DNA of 64,000 nucleotides from Cristatella mucedo (taxonomy: Eukaryota; Bryozoa; Phylactolaemata; Cristatellidae), in the NCBI GenBank assembly GCA_009760855.2, contig WPIO01000005.1, forward strand, positions 4,324,001-4,388,000, written 5' to 3'. The notes below the pieces were generated by a model, which saw only the letters and a program-made list of their open reading frames with translations, was not told the DNA's origin and ran no database searches. Numbering within the stretch: the stretch's first letter is position 1; the number at the start of each line of letters is the position of its first letter. Positions 1-33,349 of this stretch are shown here, one piece after another. The translations under genes were made by a program, and so were the position numbers.

Positions 1-21706
<21,706 letters not shown>

Positions 21707-22141
21707 CTACAAAATAGTAACAGTGACAGTCTTGGTATTGAACTGTCGCCATCTCAACAAAGACGTCTAGTACTGCAATGCTGTAACCTGATCGGCAGTA
21801 ATTTGGTTTCAAAACATGCAGAGCTTTGCCAGCTTTCACAGATTCACTTTTAATATGTAGCACACTACAAGGAATATGCAAAAAAATAAAACAGTGGTAC
21901 AGTATAGGGATTTGTAAAAACATTATAGACGCAGGAGAAATCTGCATGTACACTACCTCATAGCTGCCTGATAGAGGTCTCAGGACAAAACTGCTTTAAA
22001 TTAGGATGCATCAAGAGCTTGCTAATACAAATTTACTTCCCAAGCAAATACAAAGCTGCTTCTCATGCACTGAAGTCAACAAAGAAGCCTCCACACTCAA
22101 AATAATGAGTAGGCTACTTCCTGCTCTTAATCAGTACTAAT

Positions 22142-22290
22142 TTGCCGAGCTGATTTGGTCCAGCGGTTAAGGTGCTCGAAGCGACCATGGTCTGGCTGAG
22201 GTCGTGGGCTCGAGCCCAGAGGCATTTGTGAAGCCCCTGAATAGAGATTAAGTTCTCTTGGGGTGCTATACAAGTGAATTATTTATTCTT
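22142..22290 (+). mobile_element. SINE-1 copy: tRNA-like head with L2-like tail
   Basis: The head GATTTGGTCCAGCGGTTAAG fits a polymerase III A box, and GTCGTGGGCTCGAGCCC fits a B box. The tail is AATAGAGATTAAGTTCTCTT, then GGGGTGCTATACAAGTG and an AT-rich end, resembling the L2 3' end of this window. It lies upstream of the NIPBL start codon. Confidence 0.82.
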
Positions 22291-22544
22291 TATAATGTAA
22301 GCATAGAAAATTCGTTGGTATGGACGGCACACACTTTTCATTGGAAAATCATTTCAATACAGCGTTCAGTCTGTTGCTCTAAGCCCGACATCACCCACTG
22401 CTTGATGCACGACAGCAAGCTTTAAGTCCGAAGCAGTCCCAGGACATGCTTGAATCTGTAGCAGTGACCCTGCTAAAGAACAAGTGCAAAGAGCAATATC
22501 AACAAGAGCATATCCAACCAAAGATAGTGTCTGATATCACAGCC

Positions 22545-22667
22545 ATACAATAATAATAATAATAATAATAAGACATTTGTATGACACCCAGAGAACTACA
22601 TCTCTATCTCTCTTCTCTGTCTGTCTCTCTCCCTCTCTTGCTCTCCTTCTCTTGCTCTCCTTCTCTT

Positions 22668-22725
<58 letters not shown>

Positions 22726-22835
22726 TGCTATCTCTCTCTCCTCTAGCTCTCTCTGCCTGTCTGCCTCTTTCTCTGTCTGTCTCTGTCTGTCTGTCTCTCT
22801 CTCTGTCTCTATCTCTCTCTGTCTCTCTCCCTCTG

Positions 22836-22904
<69 letters not shown>

Positions 22905-23545
22905 GTGTACTTCACTTGCTGAAAAGGAAGCACACTAATTGGTTAGTGATAACTTGCGCGGCGACAGCACACCCGAACATACAAAAGACAATTCATACAA
23001 GAAGGATCCAGCTACTCCAGTGAGGAACGGCGGGTTTTTAACTAGTTCTTAAAATGTCTCCAAGTCAGGAGATGTCATAAAGCAGCATGGGATGAATTCC
23101 ATGCATAGGGATCATACCAACTAAAGGCACTGTCTCCAAAGAATTAGAGGCATAGCTAAACAAACCGGGTCACAGAAGCAGGTAGTACGATGGGCACAGC
23201 CTGGGGAATAACATTTCAGGTAAGTTTCAGTCACTTCAGGTACACCAGAGCACGAGAATGAAGGAGAAATTGAGTGACAAGAATTTGAAGTTGATATGCT
23301 GCTTGATGGCAAGCCAGTATATGTTTGTGAGACGTGTTGTAACGTGGTAGTTGCAACGTTCACGACAGAACTGCCTTGCTTTAGGGTTTCACACCACCTC
23401 AAAGGAGTGTTAGGTAAGTCTAGATGGGAGGTCACAATGCATGGGCCAGCTTGTGGGGCTTTTATCTACTCATGCCCAACATGGCTGAAAGTAGGCAGAC
23501 TTGCCTGTGGAGTAGATTTGGTCATCTAGAATAAGGGGATTTTAG
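22545..23545 (-). mobile_element. L2 LINE 3' part, split by a microsatellite
   Basis: (AAT)n, then CACCCAGAGAACTACATCTC at the left and GTACTTCACTTGCTGAAAAG after the TC tract are the two halves of the usual L2 3' end. Further right come ATGTCTCCAAGTCAGGAGAT and CACTGTCTCCAAAGAATTAG, the decayed RT C-terminus on the minus strand. Confidence 0.78.
22585..22905 (+). repeat. Complex (TC)n microsatellite, about 320 bp
   Basis: TC dinucleotide runs with TCTG and TCTA interruptions. Open frames across it are repeat artefacts. It is positioned inside the LINE 3' end described separately. Confidence 0.95.
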
Positions 23546-24099
23546 AAATCGACACCCTAATTCCGTGCAGTGGCCACAGGGAATATGCTGGTCGAGCCCA
23601 TTTTAAGGGCTAAGCATGCCGATTTTTTAATGCAGTCCCTACTAAGCTCCAGAAAGGTTACAACGCTACATGAACCAACAACACGCGATCGTGGACTTGA
23701 GTTGCCACAGTCGAATGCAGTGGCCAGCAAGCTGTTTTGTCGGAGCATCTCTGGCAAGGGCAAGTACGCAATAGCTTGATCAATGACAACAAGTAGCACA
23801 GAAACCGAGCCAGAAAGAGTGAGAATGACAATGAGTGAGCAAAAAGTAAGCATAAGCAAAAGTGCACCTATGGAAAACATCGTGAACATAAACGCATTTC
23901 GAAAATGGTAAGCGATCTATAAAAAAGGGTGCAGTTAAACATCGTAGAACTGCTCCAGAACAAACTTAACTCAAAAACAACACGATATACGCTCCCTTCA
24001 GCAATCCGCATGGTGTACCTGGATCCTTTTTACAGCACCTAAAGGCAGCCGTGGTCATAGCATGATTTGCAAGGCCGAGCAAGACACGGCATGTCCCAT
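23546..24099. other. Upstream/5' intron sequence, no recognised element
   Basis: Between the LINE fragment and the CpG-rich region. Overlapping open frames on both strands have no motif. Confidence 0.4.
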
Positions 24100-24990
24100 C
24101 CACCAAGCAGCATGACTCGTGCAGTGGCTGCGGCCGCTGCAAGAGCAGGTGGCACGTGCTGAACGAGCGTGCCAGCCTGTCTTGGCGAAGCAATGCTCCG
24201 CACGGACAGGCTGCCCACTCGCCAGCTCGCTACTGCGCCGGACCATTCACTGCCTCTAGGTCTGCGGGTAAACGATGCAGAAGCAGGTGCTCTGGGCTAG
24301 CTCTGCACGGAGCAAAGGTACGTGAACGGCCCCGCTTCTGTGGCCATTGCTGAGACATTTTAAGGTGCAGCACTACGAGTGCCCAGGCCCAGAGCAGCAG
24401 TCTCCGAATGTATGGCTCTGCTTTACGATAGGGCCGAGTCAAACAGCGCCGCCATAGTACTGGCAGCTCCAGTATCCTGACGGCAGCTCCTAGGGGCGAC
24501 GCAGCATGGAGTTCTTCCGAAGCGTGGCGGCGGCGTTGTGAAGGTACTATGGAGGAAGCGGTTTTGCCGCCCTCCCCCCCCCCCTGCAGCCTTGACGAGC
24601 ACGCGGACAATAACTAGCGCGAGTAATTGCTCGGAAGGCTGCACAACCCGATGCATTCGTTCGGCATTAAACTGCGCGCACAGCGCTGCAAGTTTAGCGA
24701 CGGAAGCCACTCGCTACTGCGCGCCAGACCGCGACCAGCAGCGACCAGGTAATAACAACCAGGTAATAACGCCGTACATACACCGAGCGAAGTCCTTCGT
24801 CGAACTTAGGTTCGCACTGCCTCGCGGTCGGTCGGTCGGTCGGTGGGGGGGTGCTCACAAAGAGAAAGTCCACGGCACGACGCGCTGAGCCGGACAGCAA
24901 GAGATGTGTGACCGTTATGTACAGCGTCTACTCACGCCATCTCCCGGCCGCAGACGGTCACAGCTATACTTCTGCAGCTAGTCATAAGAG
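24100..24990 (-). promoter_or_regulatory. NIPBL: CpG-rich region, probable NIPBL promoter and 5' UTR
   Basis: This is the only long G+C- and CpG-rich non-minisatellite stretch upstream of the NIPBL start codon. It contains a CGGT tetranucleotide run and a G-run at about 24826-24848. The minus-strand sequence GAGATGGC|GTGAGT (exon edge 24936) is a good donor and could end a non-coding first exon that splices to 21706. This is inferred from composition and position; no TATA box is evident. Confidence 0.4.
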
Positions 24991-25930
24991 CTGCAGAAGT
25001 TCCACATCCGCAAAGAGCCTATACCCGCGCCAAAACATTCTCATGGAGCAGGGCCTACCGTTGAATTTACAAGAAGAGCGCTTTGAATGTATGTCCTGAA
25101 TTAAATTAATATAAAAAATCTCTGAGCTCCTATACTGGTACGTATATTTTTCTAGAATCACAAAACTCCAACGCTGGCTGCGTTATAGCGAGTCCCGTAA
25201 GCGTTCACCAGTGGCGGTGGATTTGCTTTGGAGTTGCGGTTAGTGCCTTCTTTCATTCGTCGTTGCCTTTCTGACTATATTAATCCTGCTACATTCTGCT
25301 AGTTCGAATTTAATCTACTGAACTATTTCCGGCAGTAAACTTTGTGTCAGGAGCCTTGTTGCAGTAGAACATAACATGACCTAATAGGCCGTAGCTGATG
25401 CTGCATGCACATGTTTCTTTTAGCGATACAAATACTAACTATTATCTGAGGTCGTAACGTGTTGTCCGAGGCCCTGAAAATCATTACTAGATTAACTGCA
25501 TAGCTTGGGATGTCCGAAACTATTAACTGCTACCAGTTAGCTCTCGCGCTTTTTTGTAGGCTTTAACCCGCGGCTCTGGGGAGGCTTAATTAAGGTGGCC
25601 GCACTTCATGTAATACGTCGTGCGTTCGAGTGCTGCAACGAGCAATCCTCCATTGCCCGAAACGTGCGTATTGCAGTTGCTATAGTTCTTCTGCAGCTGT
25701 ATACAGTAGGTGAGACTGTTGAATGAGCTATTGGCTTCAGAAGTATAACAATATAGCCATAGCCTACAAGCTGCTTTTGTGACATAGACAGTTATTAAAT
25801 TGAAATCAACCCATTTCCGATGGGATGTGACAAAGTCGCGTCTTTGTTCCTGTTTAGTCAGGAAGAACAAATGAATCAGCTATCACCTAACAAAGAGGTT
25901 CAGAAATAAATACACACAATAACCGAAGAT
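24991..25930. other. Intergenic sequence without recognised feature
   Basis: AT-rich, with one 94-codon minus-strand open frame (25586-25870) lacking similarity. It precedes the satellite-like array. Confidence 0.5.
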
Positions 25931-25934
25931 TAGA

Positions 25935-26900
25935 GCAACGTGCAATCATAATTAGAGCTTCTAGTGTACGCGTTCTGGTCGCTTTGCGGTATGGGACCGG
26001 GCCGTTGCTGTCGATTGCAATTCATTGTATGAGAACGTGTGTGCACAATGGAGCAAAATTGTGCTGGTGCACTTTGAAACGAGTCTAGTCCTATATTCAA
26101 TGTCAATTAGAGCTTGATGGCGATTTGAGGATGATTTGCAGTGGAATAGAATAGATTGCAATAGTTTCCCAGGTCATTTCAGGCGATTGCCGCCCGTTGC
26201 CACAGTGCGATGATGTGCAATTTTTTTATTTTACGTTGTGAACACAGCACGGTGCACTTTAATTTGCAATAAAAACTGGAGGTCGGAGCAATCTATTTCG
26301 ATTTTTTTATGCAGTGTATTCGGTGGATTGAAGTGGATTGCGGTATTGGCCCGGGCTACTGCAGTCGATTGCAGCGCATTGTACGAGAACGGCCATGCCA
26401 ATGCAAGTGAAATTTTTTTAAGTGCAATTGTCAGAGTTAATTGCAATTGTCACAGAGTTTGTCTTAAGCAATCAAAAAAGGAGCTTTTCGAACTGGATTT
26501 CTTTCGTTGTGCGGTGGAATGCACAGGATTGTGGTATTGGCCTGGGCCACTGCAATGTTATTTTAGTGGACTTCGTGAGAACGTTCGAGCGGAATCTCGC
26601 GAAATTCTCTGGTTACATTGTACGCGTTGCGTAGTTTGATATTCCAAACTATTTGCAGCTGTGTGCAGCTTATTTGTGGTGGATTTAACGGGAACAAAAA
26701 TTGATTGTGGTGGATTGCATTTCGGTACAGTCACACAGTATCAAAGATCAATTGCTAAAGTGCATGTTCTCGAAGCGACATGAAATTTGGTGGATAGATA
26801 CAATCGAACATATACTACAATATCAGTGCAAAATTTGAGCTGGACAAAGCTAATGTCTGATAGATGGTAGCCTAATTAGAGTGGATTACGGTAATTCGTC
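25935..26900 (+). repeat. Decayed satellite-like tandem repeat, period about 175 bp (block 1)
   Basis: The core GTATTGGCCCGGGC, then CGATTGCAGTGCATTG and GAGAACG, recurs in degenerate form. Cores are anchored at about 26012, 26184 and 26366, with an equivalent point near 26550. A second core, an AATTGGAGCT-like word followed by a TTTCTGGTCG-like word, lies between them. Hand-measured spacings are 172, 182 and about 190 bp. Copies beyond 26600 fade out. Open frames inside (for example 26238-26639) are chance. Confidence 0.72.
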
Positions 26901-27925
26901 GGCGTGCTGATGACGAAGTCAAAAACCATGACCGAAAGCCGCTGATCGTCGGATTCGCGGCTAGTAACAAGTCATCTCTCCAATTGTTTTGCCTTGACAA
27001 AAATTGGTTTTGGTTTAAGGACAACTTGTAACGAGGCGCCTGCCAAACGTTTTCGGCTGCATAGAAAAATATTGATTAAAACTGCTGCTAACAAGACAAG
27101 TAACCACGGTTCCACTCGCTGCGTTCATATAATCTTTCGCTACAGCGAAAACAGAGTTAGCTGTAGTATACCACTGAAGATCTTCACAAATTTGTGGGTT
27201 CAGACCACTTCAAGTTAGTTGGATATTTTCTTTTCTTTAACCCATACGTGCCTCGTTTGTAATAACATAAAATTGTTACAGACTAAGCTAGTGACTCAGA
27301 AATTACGTCTCCTCTACGTCGAAAAACGCGTCTGAGATAGCAGGTGCTTGAGCTCGGTGGAGCTGTCGCCACGAACCACGTCTAGCGAGTCGTAGAAGCG
27401 ACTCCAATGCACGAAAGTGTGCAGATGATATTAAAAAGATGGGAATAAATATTTCCATAATTCAGAAAATAAAATCTATTGTTCACTTCCGTATAAGACC
27501 GAACAGCAACCGTGGTGGCGAGCGTTTCAATTTCAGCAAGAAAAGCTAGTGATAAAAAACTAACCTTTATTAGCAGAGTCCTTGTAAAAGCTGGATAGTC
27601 GGTGGCCACACAAAACCATCATAAGTATCTACGATCATGCTTGGCTTGTAGGTTTATTCGATCTGAAGCTCGTTCTGGGAGAGTTGACTATTAAAACAAT
27701 CACTAGTAAGTTTTGAAATTTGAGTTTGGCAGTAAGTTTTGAGCACTTGCAGGAATTTATTTGCTTTTCAGTGATACCAAACAGACATGATTAACTCTGC
27801 GGGGTTGATGCGATCGGCAGATGGCAAAAGACAACGGAAATTATTCACATAAAGCTCCAATTTTAAAAGAATTTTATCAGTAAATAGTTCATTTAACGAT
27901 ACCTTACTGGACCTCAAAGTATAGT
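26901..27925. other. Gap between repeat blocks
   Basis: No gene, LINE or SINE is recognised. It may hold older, unrecognisable copies of the same tandem repeat. Confidence 0.4.
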
Positions 27926-27929
27926 GGTA

Positions 27930-28110
27930 TGGACCGTGCTAACCCAGTAAATAAGGTGCTCGTTCTTCACGCCCGAGGTCGTGGGTACGAGTCGTGCAGT
28001 TCACGATCGTTTATTGCCAACTATAAGCGGTGGTAATAGCCATTAAAGCTCTTCTGCCGAAATACGAATGAGGCTGTTAAATCGGCTAATGGTTGTAGCG
28101 GCTTCGGAGC
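27930..28110 (+). mobile_element. SINE-2 copy
   Basis: AATAAGGTGCTCGTTCTTCA, then GAGGTCGTGGGTACGAGTC (B box), CGATCGTTTATTGCCAACTA, GGTGGTAATAGCCATTAAAG and GAGGCTGTTAAATCGGCTAA. All modules of the family are present in order. Confidence 0.8.
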
Positions 28111-28559
28111 TTGAATTCTTACCACAAACCTAGCGTGCCATACGATGCCGGTCCATGCAGACGTGCGTTACTAGTGAGCCAATGAGTTGTCGAAGCTGCT
28201 CTGATCCACGAACGCATAGCGACAATAGCAGAGCATTAAAGAAATCATTAACGCCCATAAGCTAATGAAAAATCCATGTCCATTACGTATAGCTGAGTAT
28301 TCCTTACCCAGCCAAATAGGGCTAAATGTGACCACCAGGAGCCTTTAGAATAGCAGATTAAGGATTAGTTCAGGTGGTCTTTTTTGTAAGGTCGCAGCCA
28401 TAAAATAGTACACCCAGTATGGCTAGTTCTAATGAATTTAGCTTTTGAATCGTTAATAATAGCAGGTGTCACAATCAGACTGATTTAGCAGGCTGGCGCT
28501 TTACTGCCTCCTTAAATTACAGCTACTCTCGCCCACGAGAATACAAGAAATCGCAGGTG

Positions 28560-29224
28560 ATCGAGTGGTGATGCGATGCCATCCGACTGCGACGGATAGC
28601 CATATTTGCCAGGGTTATTGCTGCCGATTGCTATGCATTTTTCACGATTGTGCATGTGTGATTAGTTTGAAATGGTGTGGTTGCATTTAAAAAAATGGGC
28701 TGCCATACTCAAGAAAAGTTGGAACTTCACCCAGCACGGATGATAACCGATTGCAGCGTTTGTTGGACAATTGCCGTGAATTAACATACATTGCCCGAGA
28801 TTGTGCACCCACATTGGGTTGAAATTATGTTCACTCAAAGTGGAATGTTATGTTCAATTGAGAAGTTGAGCTTCAAAAAGCCAATTTGTGGTCGATTTGC
28901 AATGGATTGTAGTAGATTGCGGCTTCAAGCCGAGCCATTGCTGCCGATTGCCATTCGTTGTCCGAGATTTTTAGTGCGAAGTGATTTAAAATCATGCGGT
29001 TGTACTCTAACTATAGTGTGCTGTAATATGTATTCAAAATTGGAGCATTGAGAAACCAATTATTAGGCATTTTGTAGCGGAATGCTGTACATGGCTGCAT
29101 TGGCCCGGGCCATTGCGGTCGATTGCAGTGCATTGCACGTGAGTGCGGTAGGCAATAGTACTGAAATTGTGCGAGTACACTATACACGTTGAGTAAAGTG
29201 TAATCATTATTAGTGGTAAGCCGC
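28560..29224 (+). repeat. Decayed satellite-like tandem repeat (block 2)
   Basis: Cores at 28624, about 28777, 28945 and 29120 give spacings of about 153, 168 and 175 bp. The second motif, AAGTTGAGCTTC at 28865 and AAATTGGAGCATTG at 29037, repeats with a spacing of about 174 bp, an independent check of the period. Confidence 0.75.
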
Positions 29225-29400
29225 AATGGCACACTAGGTAAGGCTTAAGGAAAGTTGCTTTCGCGACGTTAGTCTCGAGGTCGTCGGTTCGAATCCTACT
29301 GCGGGCGATCCTTTATTGCCGCTGCAAGCAGCGGTGGTAGCCTTTAAGGCTATTCTGCCTCTATGCAAATAAGGGGCTGCTAATCCAGCTACTTTTTGTA
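29225..29400 (+). mobile_element. SINE-2 copy inserted in the tandem repeat
   Basis: GAGGTCGTCGGTTCGAATCC B box, GGGCGATCCTTTATTGCCGC body, AGCGGTGGTAGCCTTTAAGG, then GGGGCTGCTAATCCAGCTAC. It interrupts the satellite-like array; the next monomer resumes at about 29402. Confidence 0.82.
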
Positions 29401-30160
29401 ATTTGGGATTTCTGGAGCTTCTTGTGTACGATTTCTGGTCGTTTTATGGTGGACTGCTGAGGGTTGGGATTTAGGACCAGCCCGTTGCAGTCGATTACAG
29501 TGCATTGTCCGAGAACAAACATGCGAACTGGCGTTAAATTGTATAGTGTGAATGCACTTTGAAAAGAGTCCGGTATGATATGTGATGTAAATTGGAGCTT
29601 CGCATTTAAGGTTATAGGGTGATTTATGTTTCGTTCGCCTGCGGCTTCTGCTGTTGTAATTAGCGAAGCGCCTGACGCTAATGTACACTCCTCACCTGCG
29701 GCCAATAGTTAAGCCGTTGAAACAGTGCAGCGTCGAACCATTAATGCTGGTTATACTTCGTGTCGTCTGCTGCGATTGATTGAGCTTTCATATATGTGCC
29801 CGTTGAAAGTAATAAAGGAGAATCTCGTTTATCGCGAACATTCGCCCGCTGTGTCTCCGTGAGACTCTCACAAGACCTGCCCCGCTGGAGCCACTGTTAT
29901 ACAACATTTGCAGTGGATATCGCTATTCTCCCGGGCCATTTTTTGAGATTGCTGTGCATTGCCAGAGACCCTGGGTTCGGCGAAATGGCTCCAATTTACG
30001 TAGGTTCGCACTTAACCCAGTTCGCTTTAATGTACAATGAAAACTAGAGAGCAGCAAAATCTATTTCTAGCCGCTTTGCTGTGGATTTTAGTGGATTTCG
30101 GTATGTCCCCGGACTGTGGTGGATTTTCAGTAATTCAGTGGACCCCAAATGCGTGGGTAT
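29401..30160 (+). repeat. Decayed satellite-like tandem repeat (block 2, after the SINE)
   Basis: CTGGAGCTTCTTGTGTACGA, then TTTCTGGTCG at 29409 onward, a core at about 29492, another near 29946 (CCCGGGCC then GAGATTGCTGTGCATTGCC), and a last one near 30120. Divergence is high and one or two monomers between 29600 and 29900 are not recognisable. Confidence 0.65.
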
Positions 30161-31009
30161 AGCCCGGTCACTGCTGGCAGAGGCTACCAATCGGTGGTGG
30201 TGAGGCTGGCGGTTCGTTGTCGGTGCTCTCGGCAGCTGGTGGCAATACAACAAAGCCAGCCTGCAGGACCTCACCATCCCACTCGCTGAGCGAGCGGTAC
30301 CGCGGCTGCTCTAAGTCTCCGACGCCACCCCTGGCTCATTAGCCGAGCGGTCCCAGTTCCTGAATCGGGAGTCGCGGGTAGCAGCTGTCACCCCGGCAGG
30401 ACAGGGTTTTGTTTTTTGAACATCCGTCTGCAACTCCACAAAGCCACGAAGACTAAGCGGATGTTACGCAGGAGAGTTTTCCATAGCGCACTCACAGCCT
30501 AAGCGGCTTTCGGTACGAACGCGGTAGCCAACAGACTTCAGCTCTCGAAACAGAGAGAGAGCGAGAAGCATAGCTGAGTCAGGAGGGCCGTTAAGGATAG
30601 TGCGTAAATGAAATTAGCAGCTAAGGATGGCTGGAAAGGATGTGCCACAGTCGGCAGCAATAATCACTGCTCGCTATCGAACACCGATTGCTTTCGAATA
30701 AATCTAATGCAAATATTTTTCGCCAGTCAATATTTTTGTAACTTTGCCATCTGGAGCATAGCTAAAATAAGTAAACCATAAGACCTGTCTCATTAAATAT
30801 TTATTAATTCCAATTTAATTAATTGGTCGTGTTTTGAGATAGCAAAATCTACTCTCGGCTTGCTAAACAATTAGGCAATGAAAACCTCTCATGCGACATA
30901 ACACGGCTGATCTCTTTCCCTAAAGCCAAAAGAAGGTCAAAGTTGAGCTCCTCCCGGAAAATGCTAGCTACCGGCCCTATATAAAAGAGTTTAAAAAAAT
31001 TAGGTCTGC
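30161..31009. other. Intergenic, locally G+C-rich, unassigned
   Basis: 30150-30420 is more G+C-rich than its surroundings and might be a repeat of unknown type. No gene signal was found. Confidence 0.4.
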
Positions 31010-31070
31010 TGATTTGTACAGCCTCATTTGTATAGCGGCAGAAGAGCCTCGGCTGTTGATGTCTCGTTCA
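31010..31070 (-). mobile_element. SINE-2 3' fragment, reverse orientation
   Basis: The minus strand reads GAGGCTCTTCTGCCGCTATA, then CAAATGAGGCTGTACAAATC, the terminal module of the SINE-2 family. The head is missing. Confidence 0.68.
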
Positions 31071-31679
31071 GCCAAAACGCCGTCCTGCTATGGACACCAT
31101 GTCCATAGCAAGGCTATATCGTTTGCTATGTGCACTATGCCCTTGGCAAAAAATGTGCTGTCTCCGGTGGATGTACTTACCAGAATGTGAGTTCCAAAAC
31201 GAGTTAAAATTGATAAATAAAATTAATTGCCCCTAAAAGTAAGAAATCCTCTCAAGAAGCAGATAAACGCAGGCCTCGAAATCCAGGAAGCTGCAGAATA
31301 CAGTAGCAAAAGGGCGTCAGGGCGTCCGTCAGATGAAGAAAAGAGAAAAGGCATAGAGCGCTAGAAATAGAGATGGCCATCAGCATGCACTGGGCAATCT
31401 AAGATGTTTGCTACACGACTCCAACCGACGGCACGGGTCCGGAAGTACGAGCACCTTCCATACACGCCTTTCCCACTTACATTTAAAACTTTCGGCTCTT
31501 GCCCCCTAGATAATAATCATGGCTCCACCTTTGAGTGCAGCCTAAGGGATTTTCTTACTTTCCTTGCGAGAATGGGTGCGACGTATTTCCTGAAACCACA
31601 TGCAACCCATTGCATAAGAATTCGCGCACGCAAAGATGACATTTTGTGGATACAGTTAACATCTAGTTCGCTGTAATGT

Positions 31680-31960
31680 GCAATCGATTCAGGACCTCAT
31701 GATGCCGATTTCTATTAGAGTATTGGTGAATCGCTGGAAATTACTCTGATCTGCGACGGTTTTTTGCAGTGCCCTGGCCTTTTGCAGCCCATTTGCATAA
31801 AGAAGTGAATTCTCATGTATGCAAACTTGAAAGAAGTGAATTCTCATGTATGTAAACTTGAAACGTAGTCTACTGTAACGGGAATCAAAATTGGAGCTCT
31901 AACAAGCCGATTTCTGGTGATTTGTGGTGAATCCGCAAAGATTGGCGGTTTTTGGTAATT
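31680..31960 (+). repeat. Isolated satellite-like monomers plus a 31-bp direct duplication
   Basis: AAAATTGGAGCTCTAACAAG, then CCGATTTCTGGTGATTTGTG at 31885-31925, matches the monomer text of blocks 1 and 2. Just before it, AAGTGAATTCTCATGTATG is repeated twice about 31 bp apart (31802-31862). Confidence 0.6.
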
Positions 31961-33340
31961 TGTGGCACAATAAATAGTCAGCCACAGCTACCAGGGCATT
32001 CGCAAATTCTGCCCAGCACTGTCTATAACAGGTTGAAACGAGACAGCAGTTAATTGACCGAAAACCAGAAGCATTAGGCATGCGCAGCCAAGAAGTTGAA
32101 TCTCATAAGTAGCTAAATTTTGAATATAGTTGGGGGTCAGCCCAAGGTAACCTGAGTGGTTCTTCTGCTGACTCAGTATTGGTACGTCAATCTTCCTATC
32201 AGGTAGTTAGTTGCTGTCAAGTGACCAGTACTGGTAGGCCACCATGTTCTTCCACAATGACAAATTAGACTAAGGGCATTCAATTGGCGTATGTTGGTCT
32301 GTGTCGGCCTTGGAAATCATCAAACTTCTGCACAAATATCTTACTTTCGCTGAGGGCTAGACTTCACCTAAGTGGTATTATAGAACCAGCCGGAGTGAAC
32401 ATTTTTTAAATCATAGCAATCTCAGTGCAGCTGAACAGTGCAATGATAAGCCGAATAAAAATTATTGGAACAGCCTTAATAATCTTTATTAAACCATATC
32501 AAATCTCGGCTGAGAGCACTCATAGCTATGGGGTGTGGAAGCACTTCGTCAAGCGCAGCACCTTTGGCAACCGATTGTCAGTACATCGTGGAGCTTCATA
32601 CCGTAAATAATCGCATAGTAGTTCACAGCTTGTGCCTTGGTCTCATTTTCTGCCGGCGGCGTGTGTCAGCTATTAAGGTTTCAGCCAATGAGCAACTCGG
32701 CAAGTTCTGAAAATGGTAGAAAATAAATATGCATTATAGGTAAGAATCAACGGCTACATAAGGAAATCCGAACCAGCGTGGCAACTATTTTGCAACGTAA
32801 CTAAAAACGTTTAAACATTTTGCAACTCTGTGTTATCCCCAGTGATGATGCCCAGAGAATAGTCATAAGTCGAGAGCGAGTCAACAGAAATGTACACATT
32901 TTAGCAATTCACAGAGCCGATTCTAGTTGATGAAACCCGTGCAGAGTAAAATAAAATGCAGAATGTGTTCCACGATGGACCGTTGCTATATCAGGCACAT
33001 CCACAATGGCGGAGCCACTTTGGTTCTGAGCTTATCCTTTGTTCACTCTTAAGTCGGCTAAGGCTAGCTCCATCGAAGTGACGCGATTGGTTAAATTAGG
33101 GGCTGCGAAAGAATGAAAGGATATATATAGCTTAGAGCTTGGCGATTAAATCAAAGCGACTTGTTTCTCGGCAGTCAGCCCAACGTGATCCTTGGTGATA
33201 TCCTGATGACTCGGGACTGTAATTCAAATTTTTTATTTCAGTTTGCTAGTTCTGTCAGATGGCTAGTTCTAGTTCGCCAATTTCTGTGTTGTTTCGACGG
33301 AAGCTAGGATGGCATGCATAAATTATACATTCCATCATGT
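31961..33340. other. Intergenic sequence, possibly faint satellite remains
   Basis: A weak monomer-like stretch near 32900-32940 (CACAGAGCCGATTCTAGTTG). Otherwise no recognisable gene or element. Confidence 0.4.
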
Positions 33341-33349
33341 TTATATTTC

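Noticed and set aside
22142-22220. True tRNA gene at the A-box/B-box heads (also 27930, 29225, 39183, 40265, 62937)
   Set aside because: No cloverleaf closes around the boxes, the same head recurs with SINE bodies, and copies differ by random mutations.
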